Assembly: GCF_030269925.1 (NCBI RefSeq)
Contig: NC_085123.1
Location: 2,914,001 to 2,978,000, forward strand
Length of the DNA: 64,000 nucleotides
Source: Bombyx mori
Taxonomy: Eukaryota; Arthropoda; Insecta; Lepidoptera; Bombycidae
Direction of reading: 5' to 3'
Part shown: in pieces, positions 1 to 11,217 of the stretch
Layout of the letters: the number at the start of each line of letters is the position of its first letter
How positions within the stretch are numbered: the first letter of the stretch is position 1
Program-made: the position numbers and the translations under genes
Notes under the pieces: model-generated
What the model was told of the DNA's origin: nothing
Seen by the model: the letters and a program-made list of their open reading frames with translations, nothing else
The model's database searches: none

Positions 1-63
1 CACTAACAAATTTGCCGCCCTGGGCACTTGCCTCGACTGCCCCCAGTGTAAATCCACCACTGT

Positions 64-254
64 CTACCGTGAAGCAGTAATGCGTTTCGGTTTGAAGGGT
101 GGAGCAGCCGTTGTAACTATACTTGAGACCTTAGAACTTATATCTCAAGGTGGGTGGCGCATTTACGTTGTAGATGTCTATGGGCTCCGGCAACCACTTA
201 ACACCAGGTGGACTGTGAGCTCGTCCACCCATTTAAGCAATAACAAAAAAAATT
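64..254 (+). mobile_element. Bm1-type SINE, 3' part
   Basis: Runs from CCGTGAAGCAGTAATGCGTT to CCACCCATTTAAGCAATAAC; 5'-truncated. Confidence 0.8.
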
Positions 255-287
255 ATAACATTATTCACTAAACACCTGTAATACGAT

Positions 288-383
288 CAATATAGGAGTT
301 AAAAATCATTTTTCTAATTTCAACATACATTGATGCACGAACTGGGATATTGAATGCGATTGCATTGCGATATGTAAATGATG
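288..383. repeat. 96-bp segment repeated at 61029-61124
   Basis: CAATATAGGAGTTAAAAATC ... TATGTAAATGATG. Only two base differences are seen from 61029-61124. Not part of any family recognised here. Confidence 0.7.
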
Positions 384-414
384 CAATAGATAAAAATCTC
401 GGCAAAGAGTTCGA

Positions 415-612
415 CGTACAACCTAACCCATGCATCAACCCGCTGAGTTTTTCGTCGGATCTTCTCAGCGGGCCGCGATTCCGATCCGCTGGTAAAGTCA
501 TTTGCGAAGCAGCTTTTCTTCAGTTGTTAGGTCTTTTTCGGAGGCGTTCGAGCAGCTGTTAGCAAATTCGAACCCGGCGGTCTGAGCCTTTGCTCGCCCA
601 CCTGTTTTTTTT
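415..612 (+). mobile_element. LINE 3' end (CACAGCCCACTGAG family, divergent)
   Basis: It carries CCGCTGAGTTTTTCGTCGGATCTTCTCAGCGGG-type sequence (first 20 bases CCGCTGAGTTTTTCGTCGGA near 439), then CGATTCCGATCCG and a tail ending in a T/A-rich run. It is older or from a different subfamily than the copies at 33160 and 35430; the 54609 copy shares its GCGCCTCCGAAGGAG variant. Confidence 0.6.
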
Positions 613-616
613 TCCA

Positions 617-852
617 TTTTTTTATTGCTTAGATGGGTGGACGAGCTCACAGCCCATCTGGTGTTAAGTGGTTACCGGAGCCCATAGACATCTACAACGT
701 AAATGCTGCCACCCACTTTGAGATATGAGTTCTAAAGACTCAGTCAACGGCTGCACCACCCTTCAAACCGAAACGCATTACTGCTTCACGGCAGAAATAG
801 GCAGGGTGGTGGTACCTACCCGTGCGAACTCACAAGGCGTCCTATCACCACT
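617..852 (-). mobile_element. Bm1-type SINE, truncated
   Basis: ATTGCTTAGATGGGTGGACG ... GGTGGTACCTACCCGTGCGA to near 852, just before the 933 exon of the LMTK-like gene. Confidence 0.8.
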
Positions 853-932
853 AATTAATTATTCATGCTTTGTGTCGGTTTTTTGACATTCATTAAAACT
901 AATGAAATTTAAGATGTAATTGGTTCGAACAG

Positions 933-3900
933 GGAACGCTTCTCTCCTAACGGAATCGTCGGAAAGCTACCCGGAGCCCTGCAACAACTGGACCGAGCAG
1001 AGCACGCAGCCGCCCTCCCCCGCACCCTCCCCGGCCCCCTCCCCCGTGCCCTCCCCCGCCACGTACTCGCTGCACACTCACAACCACACCTACACACTGC
1101 ACAAAGACGCGCCCACCGCCGAGTGAGTACTCAAGTTACACATTATATTATATCCATAAATAGTATATGTGATAACTCAAGAACATCTTTGAATTTCGAA
1201 CCCCGTCTATCATTAAGGTTTTTGTATCTAGTCATTTAATAAATATAAGACATAAACACTTTATAGTTTGGTAAATCTGTGAAACATCAAAATTAGTATA
1301 AACTAATCTCCTGCCTTCGAAATTATCTTTAAAAAATAAAATACATAAAACGAAGAAAAAAAACGTATAAAAATCGTTAATCCATAACATTGCAGGGTGA
1401 CGATGAGCGCCGATAGCTTAAACGCTAGTCCGTGTAAAGGAACGAAACCAGATGTGCACTCCCCCGTCGACGACAGGACGTACACTAAGAACGACGAGAA
1501 GGAATCGAGCTGCGAGCGGATCTCGCAAGTGTCGCCCTTCCTCGTGAGCCCGACCACCGACACCTCCGACAACCTCGACAACCCGACCGGCGTCTCCACC
1601 CTGTCCAAGACCACGCTGCCCACCGACGCCAAGCTGTCCAAGCAGCCCTCCGAGTGCCTCTCCAAAGCGACGAGCATCGACTCGTGGTGCTCCAACGACA
1701 CGCTTTACAACGTCGAAGAGAATTTCGACGACCTCGCGATGGACCCCGAGCCGACCAAGGGAGACGGCAACAGCGAGAGCACCGACACGCTCACCCACGA
1801 CGAGGACGACCGCGAGCTCAGTCACTGCTCCACATACATCATCCACGACAGCAAGTCCGAAGCCTGCGAGACGTTCTCGCCGGACTCCATAGCGGCCTAC
1901 GACCAGTACACGTACACGAAGGTGAGGTCTGCCGCAACCGCCGCCTCGTCCTCGCAGCTAAACGACTCCACGAAGAACAGCCCCACCAAAGACCTGGCGT
2001 ACGGCACCCTCATGTCGGGCATGCCGTCCTACTCCAACTGCACCACTGAAGTGGCATCCATGGACGATCCGTGGAAGTTTCAGCAACCGGAGCTGGTGAG
2101 GAGGTCTCCTCTCGGGGAAGACCCCGATCTCACCCCGCCAAAGTTATCGGAGGATAAGGAAATCGAAAACACCAGTCCTCGTATCTTTTCAGAACCGTGC
2201 ATTAAAAAAATGGAAAGTGTTGAAATAAGTTGCCTCGAAGACAATTTCTCTGAGAGTAAAAACAAATCAAGCAGCCCTGAGAACGAAGCCCTGCTGATAG
2301 ACATAGGTGACAGCCCTAATGTCAATTACAGGAACAACATGGCGCCCTCTATCACCAGCACTCCGCTCACAGAAATCGTGGGCGACGAGGATGATGTGCA
2401 AGCCATACCGATGACGTTTCCGGATGATAAAACGGTCAACTCCGAGTACGTTATGTCTGTACCGACTTTTCAAAATTTTCAACAATCCGCCGAGATCAGA
2501 CCGCAGGATTTGTCTTCCAACACCGATCGAGGCACCCAGGACACGGAGATACTCCTTGAAGGCGACAGCAAAACCCTGAGCAGGTACAGCAACCGGGACA
2601 GCTTGGTCGTGTCCGAGCGAACGCCGACGTATTCCGACTTTGAAAATTCGGCGACAACAAAACCTCAAGAAGTGAATTCTCGAGATAAATCTAGTCAAAG
2701 CATGGAGAGCGGAGTTAGTTCTGAGGAATTTCGTCAATTCGAAAACTCTGTAAAGCACCGTCCACAGGATCTGTCGTCGCTGATAGACGCCAGCTCGCTG
2801 TTCTTGAGGAGTGAGAGGCTGCTGGCGAGCGAGCTGGTGGTCGCCCCCCACTCGCCCCAACCAACAGACGAGCCCACGGCCCCCACGACCCCCACGACCC
2901 CCACGACTGGTCCTCTTAAACTAACGAATTTAACAGAATCTCACATATTAGTCGACGTAAGAGAACCGACCAGTACCTACTTGATAAATTTTGATTTGGA
3001 AGACGAAACGGAACAGCCTCACTCGATAATAGTAACGGAGGCCCCTTTAGATCTGTTCAAAGAAAACTCGAACGTTACCTTTGATTCGCACACAGAGAAA
3101 CTCATAGATCTGAACCACACTTATGATTCTCACACAAATCGACCTGAACTTAGGAATAGCATTGAGGAGGCTCACTCGGAGTCGAACGGGGACTCACAGC
3201 CTGAAGGTCCCCACAGTATTATTGATTACGAAACAATGCAAAAAGGCAGCCCGAGTCAAATAGAAACGTCTGATGCGATATCGAATATAAAGAGTACACC
3301 AAACGGCTCCATCAGCGTCGACGGTGTAAACGGAAAAAACGAGAACTACGCTACTGTGCATTTTTTAAACGAAACCTTCGAGGAACTGATCGAGAGTAAC
3401 GTGGACGACAACGACAGAGACGCGAGAACAGACGAAGAGACAAGTAAAAATGACGGAGTAAGCGGAGACACGAAGTTAATAGAGGAGTCTTCGAGTGAGT
3501 TGAGATCCATCGGATCGTCAGAACCTTCGCAGAATGAAGGCAGCGCCAGAGCTAACGGAGCTCTCGAATTGCAAAACGTCAAAGCGACGACTGACACCGA
3601 GAATTTTTTACAGCAAGAAAAGAAATTTTGTCAGCTCGACTCCTATTTCCCTATATTGAGCGACATTAGATTCACAGGTGAGTGAGAAACGTTAACATTT
3701 TTTTTTATGAAAAAAAAAAATTGGTCCTATCAGTAAAAGATGGTATTAATACTAATGAGCCCGCTAGTTATTATAATGTATACCACAGTTAGTAAGAAAT
3801 TGTGTAATTTTTAAGTCTTTGGATTTTTAAATCTTCGTGTAGGCAGTGGCTTGGCTCTGCCCCTGGCATTGTTGACGTCCATGAGCGACGGTAACCACTC

Positions 3901-6900
3901 ACCATCAGGTGGGCCGTATGCTCGTCTGCCTATACGGCAATAAAAAAAAATTAAAGAAATTCGAGGGATGGGAATTTTGCACTTAACTACATGACCTTTG
4001 AGATTATCATATAGGTCTCGAAACATAAACAGAGAGAATTCTAACAGAGAAGGGGAATCAGCGAATTATCTGGAGTAGATCGATGTATACGAATTTTATG
4101 AACAGGTCCTGCGTCCGAAATAATGAGCACGTCCTTCACGCAAGACTCGCCCACCGAGCCCACCTCCCCCGAGTGCGAGGAGGACAACAAACCTGACGCG
4201 GCCGCCGACATCGTGAAAGAGTGGGACAGCGATACTGAATCAGAAACGAGTAACTCGTCCAGCGGAGAATTCATTTGGAAGGTAATCATTTTTACTCCTG
4301 ATCGCGGTGTGGTTTATATTGGGGCTTTTATATGTCGCCTGTATATTAAATGCTTTAGTGTTTTGGGAAAACGATTGGTAACATGGGACGTCAATTGTGT
4401 GGTTTATTTCTGTCGACGGTGATTTGTTGCCGACCACAATATGAATACTCTTGTGTGTGAATATTAGACACATTTAGCTGCCCATTTTGCTTCCCTGTAT
4501 TTTAAATACCACATATGTAAATACATACATATATATGATTTTAGTGGACTATTTTAGAAGGCAATATAATTTGACAGTCACTAATATAATCTTTTCGTAC
4601 TGAAAATTAAACCATCTTGAAAATGTGTTTCACAAGTGAGTTGTACTTTATTGAACTGACTATTAATTTTACAATAAGAAAAGGGCATTTTTGACTAAAC
4701 TTTAGGACCTTTTTGAATAAACACCTCAAAGAAGTCAATTAATTGTTTTAGTTGTACAAAAGTGATCTGTCAAATAATATTTATAGGTAATAAATAATAT
4801 TAGTTGCGAGTGCAACCCTGGTCGAAACCATCCCTTGCCTCTTATTGTATATAAGGTATGGAGGGTAGAGGTAAGGAGAATAATTAATTACATTTCAACG
4901 GAAACTTTTCATATACACAGTTGATTCTCCACGTCTATCCTCCATAATATAAGGTTTTGGAAGTCACAGTCTAGTGGAGCATCGGTTATATATCGGAATT
5001 TAAATTCAATTGAGTCAAAGTGATTCTATTACAGAGAGAATTTAAAAGGCATAGAGTGGCCATCTTGTGATATACCAATAGAACATTCACTAAGTGCACT
5101 ATAACTGTGAATGGGCAGGGTTTCGTGTTTGCAATTTGTTTATTTACTTAATTAGTTTTCCCATAAAGTGTGCACAAAATAGAATGCATATTTATAAATA
5201 ACCACACCGACTATAGTTACAAAGGACAATGCAAATAAATATTCTCTGCACCATGAGGGTAATTGGAGAGAGTACTGAATAATATCAGTAAATTAAAAAT
5301 AAATAATATATTACCAAATTTTTTGCATAATACAACAGTAAAATCAAAGATTGTTGTCAACCATGCCTGGCTCATAATCATTGTGACATCTGGTTCGACT
5401 CATGTCTTGCCATTTATTGCGAGCAATAAAGTTTTATATAAATACTGTTAATAATCGACGCTCTACTGTCATTTACCGTAAATTCAGGACAAACTTTTAA
5501 TTTGCTTACAATTATTACCGATACACATGTGGAAAATTTGCTTATTTTGTGGGAAAAAAAATCCTGAATTTCCGAAGATTTAAGTAAATAAGTATCTCTT
5601 ATCTATCTCTAAATAATGATTTGGTACAAATTTTACTGTATTTATGAAAAGTTCGAATGATTAATTTAACATTAGTTTATTACTCTTAAATGTTTCAAGA
5701 TGTTTTTTAATAGAAAAATAATTGTTAAATTTGGACCAATCAATACTCAATGGCAATTTATGTTAGCATTTTGCTTACTTTTGAACCGCAATACAACGTT
5801 TTCATTGAAGAGTTTAAAGTTTCGAAAAATATAGTATTTTGAAGTATGGTCTCTTTTATCTACCATCAGGTCGACTTTAGGTCGACGGTCCCAAAGTATA
5901 CCAATATTTCGGTTACCCCACTCTCCAAACCGATATGCGACAGAAATAGTCAAGATTTTATTATTTAAATAACAAGAAGAGAATTCTACGGACAAACGTG
6001 GTTGAGATAACATTGATATTCTCGGATTCGGTTAAATGCTAAAACGAATTGCCTGTGTTTGTCTGTGTGGTGTGGCACGGTGTCGGTGTGCATGTACGTG
6101 TTGTGTGCGCGTAGGGCGGCGGCGGGGGCGGGGCCGCGCTCGCACCGGACGCGCGCTACGGACACGTGAGTTTGTACCGCTTATACATACACTATCTCGC
6201 TTACTCTTGCCAAGAAGAGTAGGATAGATGTAAATTCAGTTTGTATTTTTTTTTATTGCCGTATAGGCAGGCGAGCATACGGCCCATCTGATGGTGAGTG
6301 GTTACCGTCGCTCATGAACGTCAGCAATGCTAGGGTCAGAGCCAAGCCGCTGTCTACCGTTAAGTACTCTCCACAAGCCTCGTTTGAAGAAGCGCTCGGG
6401 AAACAGCGTGGAAGCTCATTCCAAAGCCGGATGATACGTGGCAAAAAAGATCTCTGGAAACGCACTATGGATGAACGCAGTGGCTCCAGGTAGTATGGAT
6501 GAACCGTACTCCGGTGGCCGGCGGTGCGATGGTCAAAACAATTCCTCAGTATCCGGCCCCGGTCAGCTTGACCAACTTTCAAGGTAGGAAGGAGTTGAAA
6601 TAAGGTGCCAATGACGCTAAACTAGTGGTTAACTCAAAGCGCCTCAAAGATCCTTTAAAATCAAACTTTAATTTAAATCAATGTTGCCTTTTACCTTTTG
6701 CATCTGTGTAGTCAATAATGGCCACCGGTGCTGACCAGGGGCCAGAAACTGGCAAGTGATAGGTGAACGGAACGTTTCATTCATGGCTTTGCACATTTCT
6801 AAACATATTCATACATTGGTCCCCACAATCTACAATGACAGCAGCGCCATCTATACTATACACAACGGCACTATTAATCTTATCATCAAAGTTTTTTAAA

Positions 6901-9900
6901 ACTACTATATTAATGATGAAAATTGCACGTTTTTATTTTAAATAGTATTTTTGTTACTGACGTTTATTTTTACATTTTTTATTTATTTTTAGACACCGAT
7001 CAGAAAGTAACTGTACTGAAAATAGATACATAATGTAAGCTTGTACGATTGTAAAATGCTTAATATTGTTGATTTAATAGTTGTTTTCTTGCAATATTGT
7101 TTCTAGATGTAAATAAATAGCTTTGCTTTCAATAAACAAATAGTTGTTTGTTAATAGAAAGATATTAATTGATTTATTATCATTAATTTCATTAGAATTA
7201 TTTGGGTAATACTTAGATTGGTCTCTAAATAGAAAAACATAATGTAATTATGCATGCCCTAGTAAGTTTGAGTTGTGTTGATATAAATGTGGAGGGTAGA
7301 TTCAATTTTAAATTCACAAAATCATGGGCATTAAAATGTCATTAATCTCATCATTCTTTGAAGTGTTATTGTAACATTAATCCATGCTGCTTATACTAAT
7401 TCTAAATTCGGCGCGAACTCATAGTAACATTGACTTACATTTGTTCACTGTTAGATCTACGTTCTTTCAAGCCGTCTTCTATTATAATCAACACTAGAGT
7501 CGATTTTAGTTCGTCAATTACTATCAAATATCGTTCTGATAACTTTGCCAACTGTCAACTATAGTTAGAAGCGTTACTTGTAATGCGCAACAAAAACAGC
7601 TTACTGTCTTTAAATAAATAAATAAAATAATTTATATTTTGATTATCCAACTCGGCTATGGCTGGAAAACGATTTATTAAAAAATACTGGTATAATAATT
7701 AGATTGTAAAAAAAGGCTTTATTATTATTATTCTTTGTGACTGGCAGCAACGAGACAACGCGCCATCTGGTGGAGCGGAGAGTGCAGAGCACGGGTCGGA
7801 GGGCGGAGCGGGGTCCGAAGAGTCGGGGGGGTCGGGGGACTCGGGGTCTGAGGGGGACGAGGTCGAGTTCGTTCCCTCCTCCTGGGACTGTCGCGCCGCA
7901 CCGTCTAAGTCCTCGCTGAGGAGCCTGGAACAAGCTCAACCAGTACGTAGCACTCAATCTAGTAAAAAGTTATAAGTCACTCCAATAAAAAGTTTTCGGC
8001 TTCCAAGACAAGATGCGCCAAAGTAGTTCTGCAAAAATTTTTATGATTAAGAAAAGCTTCTAATATTCTATTTACAAGATGTGTGTGATTATGTGAGTCG
8101 AAGTTGTTTTCCTTTATCATTCATCATCATTTAAAATTCACGCGTCCACTTCACACGGCTCACCCAACGTTTATACAATAATAATGATATTGGGCGAAAA
8201 CCATGAAGATAATGGAAGGCGACCCTTTTACTATTTATTTCCAATTTGATAAGAATGTGCTTCCTTAGACACCTATCTGCATACTAGTCTACGTATTCGA
8301 GAAGTTTCATGTAAATCAGCTCTTAAATTAGTCGACCCTAACATCTCAAGGTAAATTGTCAAACCGAAATTTATACAGTGGCTTGTATTCATCATCAGTA
8401 CATTAGGCGCGATGAAGATGAGCGTTAACGAAGTGAATTGTTACAAAGAATTAGTGTTAAGTAAAGTTAAATAAAAAATTAGTTCGCCAAATGGTTCACA
8501 GAACAAAAAATTGTTGGATTATTCTTTATTTTTATTATAATTGATTTTTGAAAAATATTACGCTAAAAAGGTATTGTAAAGAACACACAAAAGTATGATT
8601 TGTTTCATAATAATACAAATTGTGTTGGAGGCGAGTGTGTCGCTGACCGCGGGCTCTGTGCAGGACGGCAAGAAGCGCGTGGTGTTCAAGCGGCAGAAGT
8701 ACCACTGCGTGTACGAGTACCCGCGCGAGGTCGCCGACCTGGACGCGCCAGACTACTCCACATACGCAGGTACCTGACATATCCTTCTTCAAACGAGGCT
8801 TGTGGAGATTACTTAACGGTAGGCAGTGGCTTGGCTCTGCTCCTGGCATTGCTGAAGTCCATGGGCGACGGTAACCACTCTTCATCAGGTAGGCCGTATG
8901 CTCGTCTGCATACAAGGGCAATAAAAAAAAGAGTACGCGCTCCAGATCCACTAAACCACAGGTAGAGGAAGAGGTAGACCTGAGAATGGTATATCATAGA
9001 GGAGTATGGAAAACATGTTGCGCCTACCACAGGTGACTGCGAGAAGGAGAGGAGTTTTTTTTTCTACTTAACCTAATAACCTCGAGTAGGTGATCTCACG
9101 GGGCTCAAACCCGGAGTGATGCTAACACTGGCCCTAGCAAGAGCAGTGTTTCGCAGAATCTACCGCCGGATCGGAAATGCGACCCACTGAGAAGATCTGG
9201 CGAGAAACTCAGTGGGCTGTGTCTATGGGAAAGAATGATCGTGAACCAACTAAATTACACATTTTTATGTATCTTAACACTAATCATACCAACACTTACT
9301 GGTACTTATTTCTACCATAGCGGGTAGGTAACAGCATACGACAAGTATTACTCCAAATAAATAACAACACAAAACAAAAAAAATAGTATAATATCTGTAG
9401 ATTAATTGGTAAGAAATAGTCATGAGGTCAAATGTGCTAAAGCAATAATAAATGGTGGTGACTGAAAATCAGCGGTGTTCGATTTATCGACTTTGAACAG
9501 CATTAGCTGAGCCACTCTTTACTGGTGGTAGGACCTCTTGTGAGTTCGCGCGGGTAGGTACCACCACCCTGCTTATTTCTGCCGTGAAGCAGTAATGCGT
9601 TTCGGTTTGAAGGGTGGGGCAGCCGTGTAACTATACTTGAGACCTTAGAACTTATATCTCAACGTGGGTGGCGCATTTACGTTGTGGATGTCTATGGGTT
9701 CCAGTAACTTAACACCAGGTGGGCTGTGAGCTCGTCCACCCATCTAAGCAATAAAAAATCTTTTTTTCCTTTCCTTTATTAATAAGTTATTTTATTTAGT
9801 CTGAAAGGCAATAGATGATATTATTATTAATATGGTATTGTTGGGCGCGTCCGTCCGCAGAGTGGGACGCTCGCAGCGCGGAGGAGGCGGCGCTGGGCTA

Positions 9901-11217
9901 CGGGCAGCTGTTCGCGCCGAGCCCGCTCGACCTGCACTCCGGACTCTCCTTCGGCGCCGGTAAATCTATCCTGTACCACGCTCTACTCGATCTTGCAAAC
10001 ATATCTATTTCTTCACGCCCTCATAGCGCCCCGGTGAATGCGTCAGGAACGCACACAACTGACATACATATAAAAAAAAATACATGTGTTCAATTCACAC
10101 GTGGTAGAAGTGGTAGAGTGATATATAGAATTTTGTCATTAGTAAATAATTGTAAATCATCTTTTATAGTATGAGGTAGCGCTTTCTGTGAATAGATATT
10201 TTAACTTCATGTATAATCCTAAATTAAAATTCACTACGAGAGGTTTCATACACACGTTAGTATTAAAAAATCTCATAGATGGCGCTGTATTAAAAAAACT
10301 ACACTGAGAATGTCCAATGTGTTCTATTTCATTCTCTCGCCGGCTGAATCCTATACATTTATGTGTTTGTGTCTCTATGGACTTATTTTTTCGTTTCATC
10401 GAGTTTGAAATCACAACGATTCTAAAGAAGTTTCACTTCAAAAATTTCATTTACTAATCAATACGAATAAATAAGCCACACTCATTTCTCTATTGCCGTT
10501 ATAGATTACGACGAAGATTTTTTCATTTCGTCGTCGGCGCGACCGTTCGAAAGTCTCGGGATAATGTCGACCACGAGCCAGTTCTTCCCCGGCATGCACG
10601 TGAAGGCGTCGCCGCTGCCGGAGCCCTCGCCGCCCGACGAGGCCGAGGAGCCGCCCGACGAGTCCACCGGGCGCACCGCGCTACCGCACACGCGCGCGCC
10701 CAGCCTCGACCTCACCACGCCCGACTCCGGCGTCGAGGACGTGACCCCCGGCTCCGCGCCCCCAGACGACGACTTCGACAAGAAGCCCGCCTCGCCCGAG
10801 CCCGCCTGGCGCCTCACCGACAGCGAGCCCACCTCCCCCGCCTCGCCGCCGGAGCTGGGCGGCCTGCGGCACACGCGCGACAAGCTCAAGCTGGACCTCC
10901 CGCCGAGCCCCCACGCCGCCTCCCCGAGAGGACTCCGAGTGTTCAACTTCGTACTCGACAAGCCGCGCCGCTCGCCCGCCCTTCAACCCACCTTCTCGAC
11001 TTTCGGGAAATGCACTCTGGAGCCGGAACCGGAACAGAAGCTCATCCTCACGGACGACGTGGAGCAGGAGGAGGTGAAGCAGGAGAGCCCCAAGGCGTCC
11101 ATAGAGGGTGTCAAGGGCGAGGGCACCGTGCTGGACAGCGGCGACGAGGACTCCGGCATAGAGAGCAGCTCGAAGGCGACGCTTGAGAGACAGAACAAAA
11201 CTCCGAATGTTTCATAA
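933..11217 (+). CDS. Large disordered acidic protein, C-terminal eight exons; possible LMTK/AATK-family kinase tail
   Basis: Eight exons join in one frame: 933-1122, 1396-3677, 4106-4281, 6115-6165, 7748-7942, 8664-8769, 9861-9959, 10505-11217 (TAA at 11215). Every intron is GT-AG, the phases match at each junction, and the exons total 3,812 nt, i.e. a completed split codon plus 1,270 codons with the stop. The first exon begins inside a codon, so the N-terminus lies left of the window. Composition is Ser/Thr/Pro/Glu/Asp-rich with no globular domain: a SPAP/SPVP proline run near 1018-1065, PTT repeats near 2876-2905, an acidic-Gly/Ser stretch followed by EFVPSSWD in the exon at 7748, and KKRVVFKRQKYHCVYEY in the exon at 8664. 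RVVF fits the RVxF protein phosphatase 1 docking motif. LMTK kinases have an N-terminal membrane and kinase region and a long disordered PP1-binding tail, so this may be an insect LMTK. The gene structure is secure; the family name is an inference because the kinase domain is not in view. Confidence 0.8.
3839..3952 (+). mobile_element. LINE tail (BMC1-like), 3' end only
   Basis: GTAGGCAGTGGCTTGGCTCT ... CGTATGCTCGTCTGCC ... GGCAATAAAAAA. A 5'-truncated insertion in the intron after the long 1396-3677 exon. Confidence 0.75.
6115..6165 (+). CDS. 17-codon glycine-rich micro-exon of the LMTK-like gene
   Basis: The 51-base exon lies between GCGCGTAG and GTGAGTTT. It is in phase 0 on both sides, so including or skipping it keeps the frame. 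It encodes six Gly and then AALAPDARYGH. It is inferred only from splice-site fit, frame and high GC in an AT-rich intron, so it is the least certain exon of the gene. Confidence 0.5.
6246..6596 (-). mobile_element. Truncated LINE with polymerase C-terminus and GCAGTGGCTTGGCTCTGCC-type tail
   Basis: The minus strand reads RFQRSFLPRIIRLWNELPRC followed by FPSASSN, a recognisable C-terminus of Jockey/CR1-type polymerases, then continues into the tail (GCTTGGCTCTGACCCTAGCA ... CCGTATGCTCGCCTGCC, poly(A)). It shows that the short tails at 3839, 8783 and 18133 are 3' ends of a LINE (probably the Bombyx BMC1 family) rather than SINEs. It lies 80 bases after the 6115 micro-exon. Confidence 0.7.
8664..8769 (+). 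CDS. Exon with PP1-docking RVxF motif
   Basis: This 35-codon exon of the LMTK-like gene starts after TCTGTGCAG and ends before GTACCTGA. It encodes DGKKRVVFKRQKYHCVYEYP followed by an acidic stretch. KRVVF matches the canonical [KR]-x-V-x-F PP1-binding pattern and is followed by a conserved-looking Tyr/Val/Tyr cluster. Its GC content is far above the flanking introns, as in the other exons of this gene. PP1 binding itself is a prediction. Confidence 0.75.
8783..8931 (+). mobile_element. LINE tail (BMC1-like) just inside a splice donor
   Basis: It starts CCTTCTTCAAACGAGGCTTG, matching the coding end of the 6246 copy, and ends GGGCAATAAAAAAAA. The exon donor GTACCT is at 8770, so only about 13 intron bases precede the element. 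Confidence 0.8.
9055..9231 (-). mobile_element. LINE 3' end (CACAGCCCACTGAG family)
   Basis: On the minus strand it runs CACAGCCCACTGAGTTTCTC ... GAGCCCCGTGAGATCACCTA ... poly(A) at 9055-9063. It lies in the intron after the 8664 exon of the LMTK-like gene. Confidence 0.75.
9521..9761 (+). mobile_element. Bm1-type SINE, truncated
   Basis: ACTGGTGGTAGGACCTCTTG ... CACCCATCTAAGCAATAAAA, about 100 bases before the 9861 exon. Confidence 0.85.
10087..10437 (+). repeat. Unclassified interspersed repeat, copy 1
   Basis: CACACGTGGTAGAAGTGGTA ... GAAGTTTCACTTCAAAAA. It recurs in inverted orientation at 52787-53145, including CATAGATGGCGCTGTATTAA. It lies in the last intron of the LMTK-like gene. No ORF. 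Confidence 0.65.
10505..11217 (+). CDS. Terminal exon of the LMTK-like gene
   Basis: It begins after CCGTTATAG, completes a split Asp codon (DYDEDFFISSSARPFESLG) and runs open to TAA at 11215-11217. It is rich in Pro, Ser, Asp and Glu, with repeated SP/TP sites that could be phosphorylated by proline-directed kinases, and ends in an acidic, Ser-rich segment. GC content falls sharply after the stop, consistent with a 3' UTR. Confidence 0.85.

Noticed and set aside
1418..1846. Long minus-strand open frame opposite the big LMTK-like exon
   Set aside because: It is the antisense shadow of a GC-rich coding exon; the plus frame has matched splice phases and typical composition. The same applies to the plus frame at 1654-2049 and the minus frames at 2267-2860, 10506-10961 and 10681-10986.
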